Assembly (NCBI GenBank): GCA_900540475.1
Contig: UQGG01000028.1
Span: forward strand, 29,111-93,110
Reading direction: 5' to 3'
Origin: an uncultured Robinsoniella sp.
GTDB lineage: Bacteria; Bacillota; Clostridia; Lachnospirales; Lachnospiraceae
Length of the DNA: 64,000 bases
The position numbers were made by a program, and so were the translations under genes. Shown one piece after another: positions 17,205-25,006 of this stretch. The notes below the pieces were generated by a model. That model was given only the letters and a program-made list of their open reading frames with translations. It did no database searches and was not told the DNA's origin. Positions within the stretch are counted from its first letter, which is position 1. The number at the start of each line of letters is the position of its first letter.

Positions 17205-17614
17205 AGATATCTACCAAAGGCATATATGCTTTAGAAATAGCAGTGGATCTGGCGATGCATTCCGATGCGGAGCATTTGGAGAGTATTAAGAATATTGCAG
17301 GAAGAAGAAATCTTTCGGAAAAATATCTGGAACGTATCATCAGTATGCTGAAAAAAGCGAATCTGGTGAGCAGCACCAGGGGTGCTAGAGGCGGTTACTG
17401 CCTGGCGAAACCGGCAGGTGAAATTATGGTTTATGATATCCTGACAGCCGTAGAAGGAAACCTGGCACCGGTAGAATGCCTGATTAAATCTACCGATTGT
17501 GGAATCGATTGCGAAAAATGTCCTACAAGGCGTGTCTGGAACCAAATGTGGGAGCTGATTAAGGATGCGGCAAAAGAGACCAGACTGGAAGATCTGCTGA
17601 AAAAAGCCAGTTAA
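17201..17614 (+). CDS. Rrf2-family regulator with IscR-like cysteines
   Basis: This 137-residue regulator has an N-terminal winged helix ('MKISTKGIYALEIAVDLAMH', 'KYLERIISMLKKANLVSS', 'TRGARGGYCLAKPAGEI'). A cysteine group follows ('VECLIKSTDCGIDCEKC', about residues 90-106) of the sort that holds a [2Fe-2S] cluster in IscR. It probably senses Fe-S, redox or nitric oxide status. Target genes are unknown; the adjacent sulfur-metabolism genes fit Fe-S/cysteine homeostasis. It overlaps the HAAS gene by four bases. Confidence 0.85.
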   Translation: MKISTKGIYALEIAVDLAMHSDAEHLESIKNIAGRRNLSEKYLERIISMLKKANLVSSTRGARGGYCLAKPAGEIMVYDILTAVEGNLAPVECLIKSTDCGIDCEKCPTRRVWNQMWELIKDAAKETRLEDLLKKAS

Positions 17615-17688
17615 AGCCAGTTATCAGACAGATATTTTATCCTGCTGAATGATCAGAGGATGCTTTCCCATTTAAAATAAGTCAATCA

Positions 17689-17735
17689 AAATAGAGCTGT
17701 GGATTATAAGCAGTTCTATTTTTTTTATTTTTTTC
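17689..17735 (+). terminator. Terminator after the HAAS/Rrf2 operon
   Basis: Stem 17689-17699 with 17711-17721 (one G-T pair), loop of 11, then a very long T-rich run. Confidence 0.85.
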
Positions 17736-17755
17736 TGTTTTTTTGAAATTAGGTA

Positions 17756-17784
17756 TTGACATTTACAATATTATCCTGTATAAC
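17756..17784 (+). promoter_or_regulatory. Promoter of the cymR-like gene
   Basis: TTGACA (17756-17761), 17-bp spacer, TATAAC (17779-17784). AT-rich leader to 17842. Confidence 0.75.
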
Positions 17785-17842
17785 ATAAATATATTATTTA
17801 ATATATCGGTTTGGTAGGAAATAAACAAGAAAAGGTGATGAA

Positions 17843-18286
17843 ATGAAAATCTCAACAAAAGGAAGATATGGCCTGCGGGCACTGGTAGATTTGGCATCTC
17901 ACTCTACAAGTGAAGCGGTATCCCTGGCAAGTGTAGCCAACAGGCAGAAAATATCGGTCAATTATCTGGAACAGGTCTTTGCAACCCTGAGAAAAGCCGG
18001 ATTGGTGAAAAGCATCAAAGGGCCACAGGGCGGATATATGCTTGCGGTGAAGCCGGAAGTGATGCAGGTATCAGATATCTTAACAGCGCTGGAAGGGAAG
18101 TTCAGTATTATAGATGAAGTGGCGCCGGAAGAACAGCAGGATAAAGTGCAGATGGCGATTAACGAGCTGGTATGGGAAAAGATTAACCAGCAGGTAAACC
18201 ACTACCTGGAAAGTACGACGCTGGCTGATTTAGTAGAAGAATATCAGAAATTAAACGGGGAAGAAGAATATATGTACTATATCTAA
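17843..18286 (+). CDS. cymR: CymR-like Rrf2-family regulator of cysteine metabolism
   Basis: This 147-residue Rrf2 regulator has a winged helix at residues 1-75 ('MKISTKGRYGLRALVDLA', 'ISVNYLEQVFATLRKAGLV', 'GPQGGYMLAVKP'). It has no cysteines in the cluster region, unlike its neighbour at 17201, as in CymR. CymR represses cysteine-synthesis genes and uses the CysK protein as co-repressor. The following genes metY and cysK are its expected targets. The gene has its own promoter. The name rests on family resemblance and position. Confidence 0.8.
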   Translation: MKISTKGRYGLRALVDLASHSTSEAVSLASVANRQKISVNYLEQVFATLRKAGLVKSIKGPQGGYMLAVKPEVMQVSDILTALEGKFSIIDEVAPEEQQDKVQMAINELVWEKINQQVNHYLESTTLADLVEEYQKLNGEEEYMYYI

Positions 18287-18493
18287 TCCATATATACTGT
18301 AAAATATTCTTTCAAAAATAATTCCTACTTAATCAATAATATTAATTGGAATACTAAGTGCTATAATAGCACGGTATGAAAATAAATTTGTGGTAACAAC
18401 CACGGACTGCAGCACATAAGCGGCTGGCAATGATACACCAGAAGAATAACTCGTTAGACAATGAGAATATAGTGAAAAGTGAGGAGAAATATT
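18287..18493 (+). promoter_or_regulatory. metY leader with TATAAT and small hairpins
   Basis: TATAAT at 18362-18367 has no good -35 box, as expected for a regulated promoter; ATTAATTGGAATACTAAG lies just upstream. The leader holds small hairpins (GTGG...CCAC near 18391-18404; CTCGTT...AATGAG near 18450-18468). I do not recognise an S-box, T-box or other named riboswitch. Confidence 0.4.
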
Positions 18494-19789
18494 ATGAGTG
18501 AAAAAAGAGAATTAAAATTTGAGACACTTCAATTACACGTAGGGCAGGAAAATCCGGACCCGGTAACAGATGCCAGAGCAGTACCGATCTATCAGACATC
18601 TTCTTATGTTTTCAAAAACTGCGCACATGCCGCTGCACGTTTTAACCTTACGGATGCGGGAAATATCTACGGAAGGCTTACCAACACCACACAGGATATT
18701 TTCGAACAGCGTATCGCAGCGCTGGAAGGAGGCGTGGCAGCGCTGGCAGTGGCTTCCGGAGCAGCAGCTATTACATATACATTTCAGAATCTGGCACATG
18801 CAGGCGATCACATCGTAGCAGCCAAGACAATATACGGTGGAACTTATAACCTTCTGGAGCATACTCTTCCGGAATACGGAATTACAGCAACCTTTGTAGA
18901 TCCGGATGTAGAAGGCAGCTTTGAAGAGGCAATCCAGGAAAATACAAAAGCAATTTTTATAGAGACGATCGGCAATCCCAATGCAAGCCTGATTGATATT
19001 GAAAAGGTAGCGGCAATTGCCCATGCGCATAAAATACCATTAGTGGTTGACAGCACTTTTGCAACACCTTATCTGGTACGCCCCATTGACCTGGGAGCAG
19101 ATATCGTGGTACATTCCGCGACAAAGTTCATTGGAGGACACGGAACAACCATCGGAGGCGTGATTGTAGACAGCGGAAAATTCGATTGGGAGGCATCCGG
19201 GAAATTCCCGACACTTACCGAACCAAACCCAAGCTACCATGGAGTAAGCTTTACAAAAGTCGTTGGTCCGGCAGCATTTGTTACCAAGATCCGTGCAATT
19301 TTACTGCGTGATACAGGAGCTACACTTTCCCCGATTCATGCATTTATCTTCTTACAGGGATTGGAGACCTTGTCACTGCGCGTAGAACGTCATGTGGAAA
19401 ATGCTTTAAAGGTTGTGGATTATTTAAGCAAGCATCCCCAGGTAGAAAAGGTAAATCATCCGGCGCTTTCCGACAGTCCCTATCATGAACTGTATCAGCG
19501 TTACTTCCCTAAGGGAGGGGCTTCGATCTTTACTTTTGAAATTAAAGGCGGATCCAAAGAAGCACAGGATTTTATTGATCAACTGGAAATTTTCTCTTTA
19601 CTTGCCAATGTTGCGGATGTAAAATCATTAGTAATACATCCTGCAAGCACTACGCATTCCCAGATGACAGAAGAAGAACTTGCAGGATCCGGCATTAAAC
19701 CAAATACAATCCGGTTATCGATCGGTACGGAACACATTGATGATATTATTTATGATTTAGATCAGGCATTTCAGGCTATTGCCAAGTAA
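18494..19789 (+). CDS. metY: O-acetylhomoserine sulfhydrylase (MetY)
   Basis: This 431-residue PLP enzyme makes homocysteine from O-acetylhomoserine and sulfide. The start is ATG 18494 behind GAGGAGA; a GTG five codons earlier overlaps the ribosome site. Marks: 'FETLQLHVGQENPDP', 'VPIYQTSSYVFKN', 'YGRLTNTTQDIFE', 'VASGAAAITYTFQNL', the PLP lysine in 'VVHSATKFIGGHGTTIGG', and 'VIHPASTTHSQM' near the end. The length and internal 'EASGKFPTLTEP' insertion distinguish MetY from shorter cystathionine synthases. It forms an operon with the second cysK, 43 bp downstream. Confidence 0.93.
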   Translation: MSEKRELKFETLQLHVGQENPDPVTDARAVPIYQTSSYVFKNCAHAAARFNLTDAGNIYGRLTNTTQDIFEQRIAALEGGVAALAVASGAAAITYTFQNLAHAGDHIVAAKTIYGGTYNLLEHTLPEYGITATFVDPDVEGSFEEAIQENTKAIFIETIGNPNASLIDIEKVAAIAHAHKIPLVVDSTFATPYLVRPIDLGADIVVHSATKFIGGHGTTIGGVIVDSGKFDWEASGKFPTLTEPNPSYHGVSFTKVVGPAAFVTKIRAILLRDTGATLSPIHAFIFLQGLETLSLRVERHVENALKVVDYLSKHPQVEKVNHPALSDSPYHELYQRYFPKGGASIFTFEIKGGSKEAQDFIDQLEIFSLLANVADVKSLVIHPASTTHSQMTEEELAGSGIKPNTIRLSIGTEHIDDIIYDLDQAFQAIAK

Positions 19790-19832
19790 GGGAAAGCCGT
19801 GAGCCTGACGCATTTAAGAAAGGATGTTTAAA

Positions 19833-20765
19833 ATGGCTAATATATATGGAAGTATTACAGAATTGGTAGGAAAAACTCCCCTTGTGGAGCTGAAAAATGT
19901 GGAAAGTTCTTTAGGGCTTGTGGGAAAAGTAGTAGTAAAATTAGAATACTTTAATCCGGCAGGAAGCGTAAAAGACAGAGTGGCAAAAGCTATGGTAGAA
20001 GATGCGGAGAATAAAGGGCTTTTAAAACCAGGTGCTACGATTATCGAGCCAACCAGCGGAAATACCGGGATCGGGCTTGCAAGTGTAGCAGCGGCAAAAG
20101 GCTATAAAGCGATTTTTACCATGCCGGAGACCATGAGCATTGAAAGAAGAAAGTTACTTCTTGGATATGGTGCGGAAATTGTGCTGACGGAAGGTGCCAA
20201 GGGAATGAAAGGTGCAATTGCTAAAGCAGAAGAACTTGCAAAAGAAATCCCCAATGCCTTTATTCCGGGACAGTTTGAAAATGCAGCCAATCCCGCAATC
20301 CATGCAGCTACAACGGGACCGGAGATCTGGGCAGATACAGATGGGGCAGTGGATATGTTTATAGCCGGTGTTGGAACCGGGGGAACATTGAGCGGAACCG
20401 GTGTATTCTTAAAATCCAAAAAACCGGAAGTAAAAGTAATCGCCGTAGAGCCTGCTGCATCCCCAGTCTTATCGAAAGGAACCGGCGGTCCTCACAAAAT
20501 CCAGGGCATTGGTGCTGGATTTGTGCCTAAGAACTTAAATCAGAATGTCTATGATGAAATTGTGACAGTGGAAAATGCGGAAGCATTTGAAGCGGCAAAA
20601 TTAATCGCAAAAAAAGAAGGAATTCTGGTTGGTATTTCTTCCGGAGCAGCTCTTCACACTGCAATTGAATTTGCGAAAAAGCCGGAGAATGCAGGGAAAA
20701 CTATAGTTGCACTGCTTCCGGATACCGGAGAGAGATATCTCTCAACCGAATTATTTGAAGCGTAA
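19833..20765 (+). CDS. cysK: Cysteine synthase A, second copy
   Basis: This 310-residue PLP enzyme has canonical motifs: 'ITELVGKTPLVELKN', the PLP lysine in 'FNPAGSVKDRVAKAM', 'PTSGNTGIGLASVAA' and 'GVGTGGTLSGTGVFLK', then 'LPDTGERYLSTELFEA'. It is the housekeeping form and the likely partner of CymR. The start is ATG 19833 behind AAGAAAGGA; an ATG nine bases earlier overlaps that site. It follows metY and ends at a strong terminator. Confidence 0.95.
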   Translation: MANIYGSITELVGKTPLVELKNVESSLGLVGKVVVKLEYFNPAGSVKDRVAKAMVEDAENKGLLKPGATIIEPTSGNTGIGLASVAAAKGYKAIFTMPETMSIERRKLLLGYGAEIVLTEGAKGMKGAIAKAEELAKEIPNAFIPGQFENAANPAIHAATTGPEIWADTDGAVDMFIAGVGTGGTLSGTGVFLKSKKPEVKVIAVEPAASPVLSKGTGGPHKIQGIGAGFVPKNLNQNVYDEIVTVENAEAFEAAKLIAKKEGILVGISSGAALHTAIEFAKKPENAGKTIVALLPDTGERYLSTELFEA

Positions 20766-20776
20766 GGTTTATTCCG

Positions 20777-20802
20777 GCGCCGGTCATAGGACCGGCGCTT
20801 TC
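20777..20802 (+). terminator. Terminator after metY-cysK
   Basis: A perfect 9-bp GC-rich stem (20777-20785 with 20790-20798), loop ATAG, then TTTCT. Confidence 0.9.
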
Positions 20803-20949
20803 TATATATAGTAGGAATTTTTTTCATGCTTTTAAATGCAATTTCATTTTCTTTTAATAACAGCTTTCTTTTATGGAAAAAATATTGTAGAATGTAAGCA
20901 AATATTGAAAAGACAGCAATGGAAAATAAAAAGAGTAGGAATTGCAGAA

Positions 20950-21723
20950 ATGGAACAGATTACAGATTATAAACTATTACTGGATACGGCGGTGCTGGCA
21001 GGACAGATCATGCTGCGAAACGGTGCTGAAATATACCGGGTGGAAGATACCATTCACCGTATCTTAAAGATGTCCAGCTTAAAAACCACAGAGGCTTACG
21101 TTACCACTACCGGAATGATTGTTACGCTGGACGATCCACAGATTGATTCGCTCACCGTTATTAGAAGAATTGCTGACAGGGAGACGAATCTGAATAAAAT
21201 TACGCTGGTAAATACCATTTCCAGAAGATTTTGTGCCGGAGAACTTACCCTGAAAGAAGCATTTCATGATCTGAAACACCTGGAATCCCGTGAATATTCC
21301 CAAAGAGTGCTGGATATTTCTACAATTATAGTGGCATCTGCCTTTGCCCTTTTATTAGGCGGAACGGCAATGGACGCACTGGGAGCTGCAATTGACGGAG
21401 CGCTGCTGGTTCTGGTGCTGAAGCTGGGGATTAAAATTGGATTTAATCCATTTTTTAAGGATGTAGCTTCATCTGCCGTAATCGCAGTGGGAGCAATCCT
21501 TTTATCCAGAATACCGTTTACTGTTATGAATATGGACATGATTATTATTGGTACCATTATGCCCCTGGTGCCCGGAGCAGCGATTACCAACGCCATAAGA
21601 GATACCCTGCAGGGAGACTATGTTGCAGGCGGGGCAAAAGCCCTTGAGGCGTTCGTAAAGGCAGTGGCAATCGTAATTGGAGTTGCATTCGGAATGCTTA
21701 TTATGGGAGGTGTTAAGGCATGA
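20950..21723 (+). CDS. ThrE-type threonine/serine exporter, large subunit (DUF1212)
   Basis: The start is placed at ATG 20950, giving 257 residues; the open frame to 20836 lacks support. The N-terminal cytosolic part has 'LDTAVLAGQIMLRNGAEIYRVEDTI' and 'EAYVTTTGMIVTL', typical of DUF1212. Then come five membrane segments ('ISTIIVASAFALLLGGTAMD', 'IIGTIMPLVPGAAITNAIRD'). Together with the next gene it forms the split version of the ThrE exporter of threonine and serine. The coupling ATGA overlap with the next gene supports a two-part complex. Confidence 0.88.
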   Translation: MEQITDYKLLLDTAVLAGQIMLRNGAEIYRVEDTIHRILKMSSLKTTEAYVTTTGMIVTLDDPQIDSLTVIRRIADRETNLNKITLVNTISRRFCAGELTLKEAFHDLKHLESREYSQRVLDISTIIVASAFALLLGGTAMDALGAAIDGALLVLVLKLGIKIGFNPFFKDVASSAVIAVGAILLSRIPFTVMNMDMIIIGTIMPLVPGAAITNAIRDTLQGDYVAGGAKALEAFVKAVAIVIGVAFGMLIMGGVKA

Positions 21724-22160
21724 TTGTACAGGTAGTGGGCGCGTTTATCGCAATACTGGCATTTTCAACGGTGATCCAGGTGCCGAAAAAATATCTGGTC
21801 TACTGCGGCCTGATCGGAGCGGCAGGGTGGCTTGTGTATCTGCTGAATGCAGACAGTAAAGGAATTGTAATGGCGAACTTTCTGGCAGCGCTTGTGATTG
21901 CGCTGATTTCCCATGTGTTTGCCAGAATCTTCAAAGCTCCGGTAACGGTATTCCTGATTCCTGGAATTCTGGTAATTGTACCGGGTGCCGGTATGTACCG
22001 GACGGTTTACCAGATCTTTTTGGGGGAACAGCAAATGGCAATGAATACGCTGCTTCAGACAATGGAGATAGCGGGTATGATTGCACTGGCTGTATTTATC
22101 ATGGACTCTGTATTCGATATTATACGCAATAAAAAGTGGAAAAAAATAAAGGCAGAATAG
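21720..22160 (+). CDS. ThrE-type exporter, small subunit (DUF3815)
   Basis: This 146-residue protein is nearly all membrane: about four segments ('VVGAFIAILAFSTVIQV', 'YLVYCGLIGAAGWLVYLL', 'VFLIPGILVIVPGAGMYRTVY', 'IAGMIALAVFIMDSVFDI'). The 'IPGILVIVPGAGMYRT' loop matches the 'MPLVPGAAITNAIRD' loop of its partner, as expected for the two halves of the ThrE fold. It starts inside the stop codon of the large subunit. Confidence 0.87.
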   Translation: MIVQVVGAFIAILAFSTVIQVPKKYLVYCGLIGAAGWLVYLLNADSKGIVMANFLAALVIALISHVFARIFKAPVTVFLIPGILVIVPGAGMYRTVYQIFLGEQQMAMNTLLQTMEIAGMIALAVFIMDSVFDIIRNKKWKKIKAE

Positions 22161-22195
22161 GATTTCAGATCTGTTTTTACTTATATTTAGACAGT

Positions 22196-22230
22196 GAAAG
22201 ACCCAAGCAGGGGAGCTACTTGGGTCTTTC
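22196..22230 (+). terminator. Hairpin after the ThrE pair
   Basis: A perfect 12-bp stem (22196-22207 with 22219-22230), loop of 11. No T-run follows on the plus strand, so it may work weakly or protect the 3' end. Confidence 0.6.
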
Positions 22231-22407
22231 GAGGGGAGTATAAATAATTAATAAGGGGTTTGTAAAAAAAATTTTTTGAAGGGTAAATTCTTTTTACATC
22301 TCAAATTATAATATAGATTGGAAAAAAATGCAATACATATTTTTTACTATTTTTGAGATAATAACTTTTGTAATAAAAATATTTATTATTCAGGAGGGAA
22401 TGAAACT

Positions 22408-22704
22408 ATGGCAAAGAATATGAATTCTAAAAACCAGACTCAAAATAGTACTAACAACTATGAATCTAGCGTAGAATCAAAGAACAAAGCAAGTAATAAA
22501 GCAGGCAATTCTTATAAGAATGCCAGCGAAAAAAACAGTGCTTACAACAGTACTAATGAATCCGAGAATTCCTATAACTCTTACAAGAACAGCAACAATT
22601 CTTATAAGAACGCTACAAGCAACAATACTTCCAAAAATGCAAGCAGCAATTCTTCTACAGACTGTCACCACGAATCTGATGAATACAGCGATTGCAACTA
22701 CTAA
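22408..22704 (+). CDS. Asn/Ser/Lys-rich low-complexity protein with Cys-His tail
   Basis: This 98-residue protein is more than half Asn, Ser and Lys, with repeats of the type 'NSYKNxxxNSYKN' and almost no hydrophobic residues, so it is disordered. The tail 'TDCHHESDEYSDCNY' has two Cys and two His that could bind metal. A clean AGGAGGGAATGAAACT ribosome site and a terminator (22765-22803) show it is a real, single-gene unit. Its composition resembles spore core or coat proteins of Clostridia (for example gamma-type small acid-soluble proteins), but no family motif is visible. Function unknown. Confidence 0.7.
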   Translation: MAKNMNSKNQTQNSTNNYESSVESKNKASNKAGNSYKNASEKNSAYNSTNESENSYNSYKNSNNSYKNATSNNTSKNASSNSSTDCHHESDEYSDCNY

Positions 22705-22764
22705 AACCATTTAACGACATCAGGCAGAGACAGCAAGTAAAATAAGATGGTTTTAACAAGAGAC

Positions 22765-22803
22765 GGAGTCTTGGCCACAATTTGGCCGGGGCTCTGTTTT
22801 TTT
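22765..22803 (+). terminator. Terminator after the Asn/Ser-rich gene
   Basis: Stem 22766-22777 with 22783-22794 (three G-T pairs), loop CAATT, then a T-run of seven. Confidence 0.85.
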
Positions 22804-22857
22804 GCACACATTTCCAAATGGCTGCATATATTATGTCAGGAAGGAGTGTATGTATTT

Positions 22858-23175
22858 ATGAATTTTGAGATGATTGCACCGAAACAACTGGATACGTACG
22901 TCAGGGATAAAAGCGCATTTATTATAGATCTCAGAACACCGGACGAATTCGTAGAACGTCATATAAAAGGAGCTGTAAATATCCCTTATGAAAATTTGGG
23001 CAATTGTTATACACTGCCCCAGGATATGATGATTATCGTATATTGTGAACGTGGTTCCATCAGTATGGCTGCAGCCAGGGAACTTGCGGAAAAAGGCTAT
23101 CATGTAAAGACTATGATCGGTGGAATCCACGCATACCGTGGAAGATACCTGGAATCCTATCGCCACACGCTATAG
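22858..23175 (+). CDS. Single-domain rhodanese-like protein
   Basis: This 105-residue protein has the rhodanese fold: 'IAPKQLDTYV', 'AFIIDLRTPDEFVERHIKGAVNIPY', and the active loop 'VYCERGSISMAAARELAEKGY' with the catalytic Cys carrying persulfide. It transfers sulfane sulfur; the partner is unknown. The start is ATG 22858 behind GGAAGGAG (11 bases); a GTG six bases upstream is less likely. There is no signal peptide. Confidence 0.85.
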   Translation: MNFEMIAPKQLDTYVRDKSAFIIDLRTPDEFVERHIKGAVNIPYENLGNCYTLPQDMMIIVYCERGSISMAAARELAEKGYHVKTMIGGIHAYRGRYLESYRHTL

Positions 23176-23209
23176 ATCGCATTTTGAAAATATTAAGGAA
23201 GTAAAAATA

Positions 23210-23238
23210 TTGACAGGGGCAGACACTGGCATTAATAT
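23210..23238 (+). promoter_or_regulatory. Promoter of the YfcE-like gene
   Basis: TTGACA (23210-23215), 17-bp spacer, TAATAT (23233-23238), about 30 bases before the ribosome site. Confidence 0.6.
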
Positions 23239-23271
23239 AGGAGATAGATGAAAAGAATGGAGGAAATGCAA

Positions 23272-23814
23272 ATGAAACTTATGTTTGCGTCAGATATACA
23301 CGGCTCATCTTTTTTCTGTAAAAAGATGTTAGAGGCATACCGATTAGAAGAGGCTGAACGCCTGGTGCTTCTGGGAGATATTCTTTATCATGGACCAAGA
23401 AATGACCTGCCAAAGGAATATGCTCCCAAAGAGGTCATCGCCATGCTGAATCCTTTGAAAAGCAAGATTTATGCAGTAAGAGGCAATTGTGAGGCAGAAG
23501 TGGACCAGATGGTATTGGAATTCCCTGTAATGGCAGATTACTGTATAATCATGGAAGGGGACAAAACGATTTATGCCAGCCATGGTCATGTCTTTCACAA
23601 AGACAATCTGCCTCCTTTGGCTGATGGGGACATTTTTATTCATGGACATACCCATGTACCTGTTGCAGAGAAATATCCGCATTTTACCTTGTTAAATCCG
23701 GGTTCCGTGTCTTTGCCGAAAGAGGGAAATGTGCCAACATATGGAATATTGGAAAATGGATTATTTACCATTAAAGATTTTGATGGAAATACCGTAAAGC
23801 AGCTGGCATTATAA
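23272..23814 (+). CDS. YfcE-family metallophosphodiesterase
   Basis: This 180-residue calcineurin-like enzyme has the metal ligands in order: 'FASDIHGS' (Asp, His), 'LVLLGDILYHGPRN' (Asp), 'VRGNCEAE' (Asn), 'YASHGHVFH' (His), 'IHGHTHVPVAE' (two His) and 'NPGSVSLPK'. YfcE proteins cleave simple phosphodiesters in vitro, and the natural substrate is uncertain. The start is ATG 23272, eight bases after GGAGG, rather than the ATG at 23248. A second, different member lies at 27084. It precedes the methyltransferase gene by 33 bp, probably co-transcribed. Confidence 0.9.
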   Translation: MKLMFASDIHGSSFFCKKMLEAYRLEEAERLVLLGDILYHGPRNDLPKEYAPKEVIAMLNPLKSKIYAVRGNCEAEVDQMVLEFPVMADYCIIMEGDKTIYASHGHVFHKDNLPPLADGDIFIHGHTHVPVAEKYPHFTLLNPGSVSLPKEGNVPTYGILENGLFTIKDFDGNTVKQLAL

Positions 23815-23847
23815 GATACCTGCAAATGCAGACAGATAGGAGAAAAG

Positions 23848-24996
23848 ATGAAACAGATTGAATTGATAGCACCCTGCCATTTTGGGCTGGAAGCCGTGTT
23901 AAAACGGGAGATTATTGACCTTGGATATGAAGTCAGCCAGGTAGAAGATGGACGAGTTACCTTTATCGGGGATATGGAAGCAGTGAGCTATGCCAATGTA
24001 TTTTTAAGGTCGGCAGAGCGTATACTTTTAAAAGTCGGAAAGGTTCATGCCGAAACTTTTGATGAATTATTTGAGCGGACGAAAGAACTCCCATGGGAAA
24101 ACTTCATTCCTAAGGACGGTAAATTCTGGGTAACCAAAGCAACTTCGATTAAGAGCCAGCTGTTTAGCCCTACCGATATACAGTCGATCATGAAAAAGGC
24201 CATGGTTGAGCGTTTAAAGGGCGTATATGGCATCCAATGGTTTGAGGAGACAGGTCCGGCTTATCCGGTTCGTGTATTTTTTATGAAAGACGAAGCTACA
24301 ATTGGGATTGATACCTCCGGTGTCTCTCTACACAAGCGGGGATACCGCCAGCTTACCAGCAAGGCACCCATAACCGAGACGCTGGCGGCGGCGCTGATTA
24401 TGCTGACACCATGGAACAAGAGCAGGATACTGGTTGATCCATTCTGCGGCAGCGGTACTTTTCCCATCGAAGCGGCTTTGATGGCGGCTAATATCGCACC
24501 GGGAATGAACCGTTCTTTTCTGTCGGAAGAATGGGACAACCTGATTGAGAAGAAACACTGGTACAATGCGATGGATGAAGCCAGGGAAAATGTAAATGAC
24601 AAGATTGAGGTGGATATCCAGGGATATGATCTGGATGGGGATGTAATTAAATCAGCCAGAGAAAACGCAAAGCTGGCGGGAGTTGATCATCTGATCCATT
24701 TTCAGCAGAGAAGTATTTCCCAGATGAGACATCCGAAAAAGTATGGTTTTGTGATTACCAATCCGCCTTATGGTGAGCGAATAGAGGATAAAGAGAATCT
24801 GCCGGGATTGTACCGGGAAATTGGTGAAAGCTTTAAACGGCTGGATTCCTGGTCGGAATATCTGATTACTTCCTATGAAGAAGCGGAAAAGTATATTGGC
24901 AAAAAGGCTGATAAGAACAGAAAGATTTATAATGGAATGATAAAAACGTATTTTTATCAATTCCTGGGTCCCAGACCGCCTAAGATCAAAAAATAA
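23848..24996 (+). CDS. THUMP-domain RNA N2-guanine methyltransferase (YpsC/RlmL-like)
   Basis: This 382-residue enzyme has a THUMP RNA-binding domain (about 1-160, 'IELIAPCHFGLEAVLKREI', 'WVTKATSIKSQLFS'). A class I SAM-dependent methyltransferase domain follows (about 165-380: 'APITETLAAALI', 'LVDPFCGSGTFPIEAALMA'). 'VITNPPYGERI' is the NPPY motif of amino-group methylases. It most likely methylates a guanine in 23S rRNA, by analogy to RlmL. The start ATG follows AGGAGAAAAG. Confidence 0.9.
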   Translation: MKQIELIAPCHFGLEAVLKREIIDLGYEVSQVEDGRVTFIGDMEAVSYANVFLRSAERILLKVGKVHAETFDELFERTKELPWENFIPKDGKFWVTKATSIKSQLFSPTDIQSIMKKAMVERLKGVYGIQWFEETGPAYPVRVFFMKDEATIGIDTSGVSLHKRGYRQLTSKAPITETLAAALIMLTPWNKSRILVDPFCGSGTFPIEAALMAANIAPGMNRSFLSEEWDNLIEKKHWYNAMDEARENVNDKIEVDIQGYDLDGDVIKSARENAKLAGVDHLIHFQQRSISQMRHPKKYGFVITNPPYGERIEDKENLPGLYREIGESFKRLDSWSEYLITSYEEAEKYIGKKADKNRKIYNGMIKTYFYQFLGPRPPKIKK

Positions 24997-25006
24997 GGGG
25001 TAGACA

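Noticed and set aside
18287..18493. Possible SAM riboswitch or T-box ahead of metY
   Set aside because: None of the conserved core sequences of these classes could be recognised; only small hairpins are present.
22477..22710. Minus-strand hydrophobic ORF of 77 codons that looks like a membrane protein
   Set aside because: It is the antisense of the Asn/Ser-rich gene; AAC/AGC codons read backwards give Val/Ile/Ala. The plus strand has the ribosome site and terminator.
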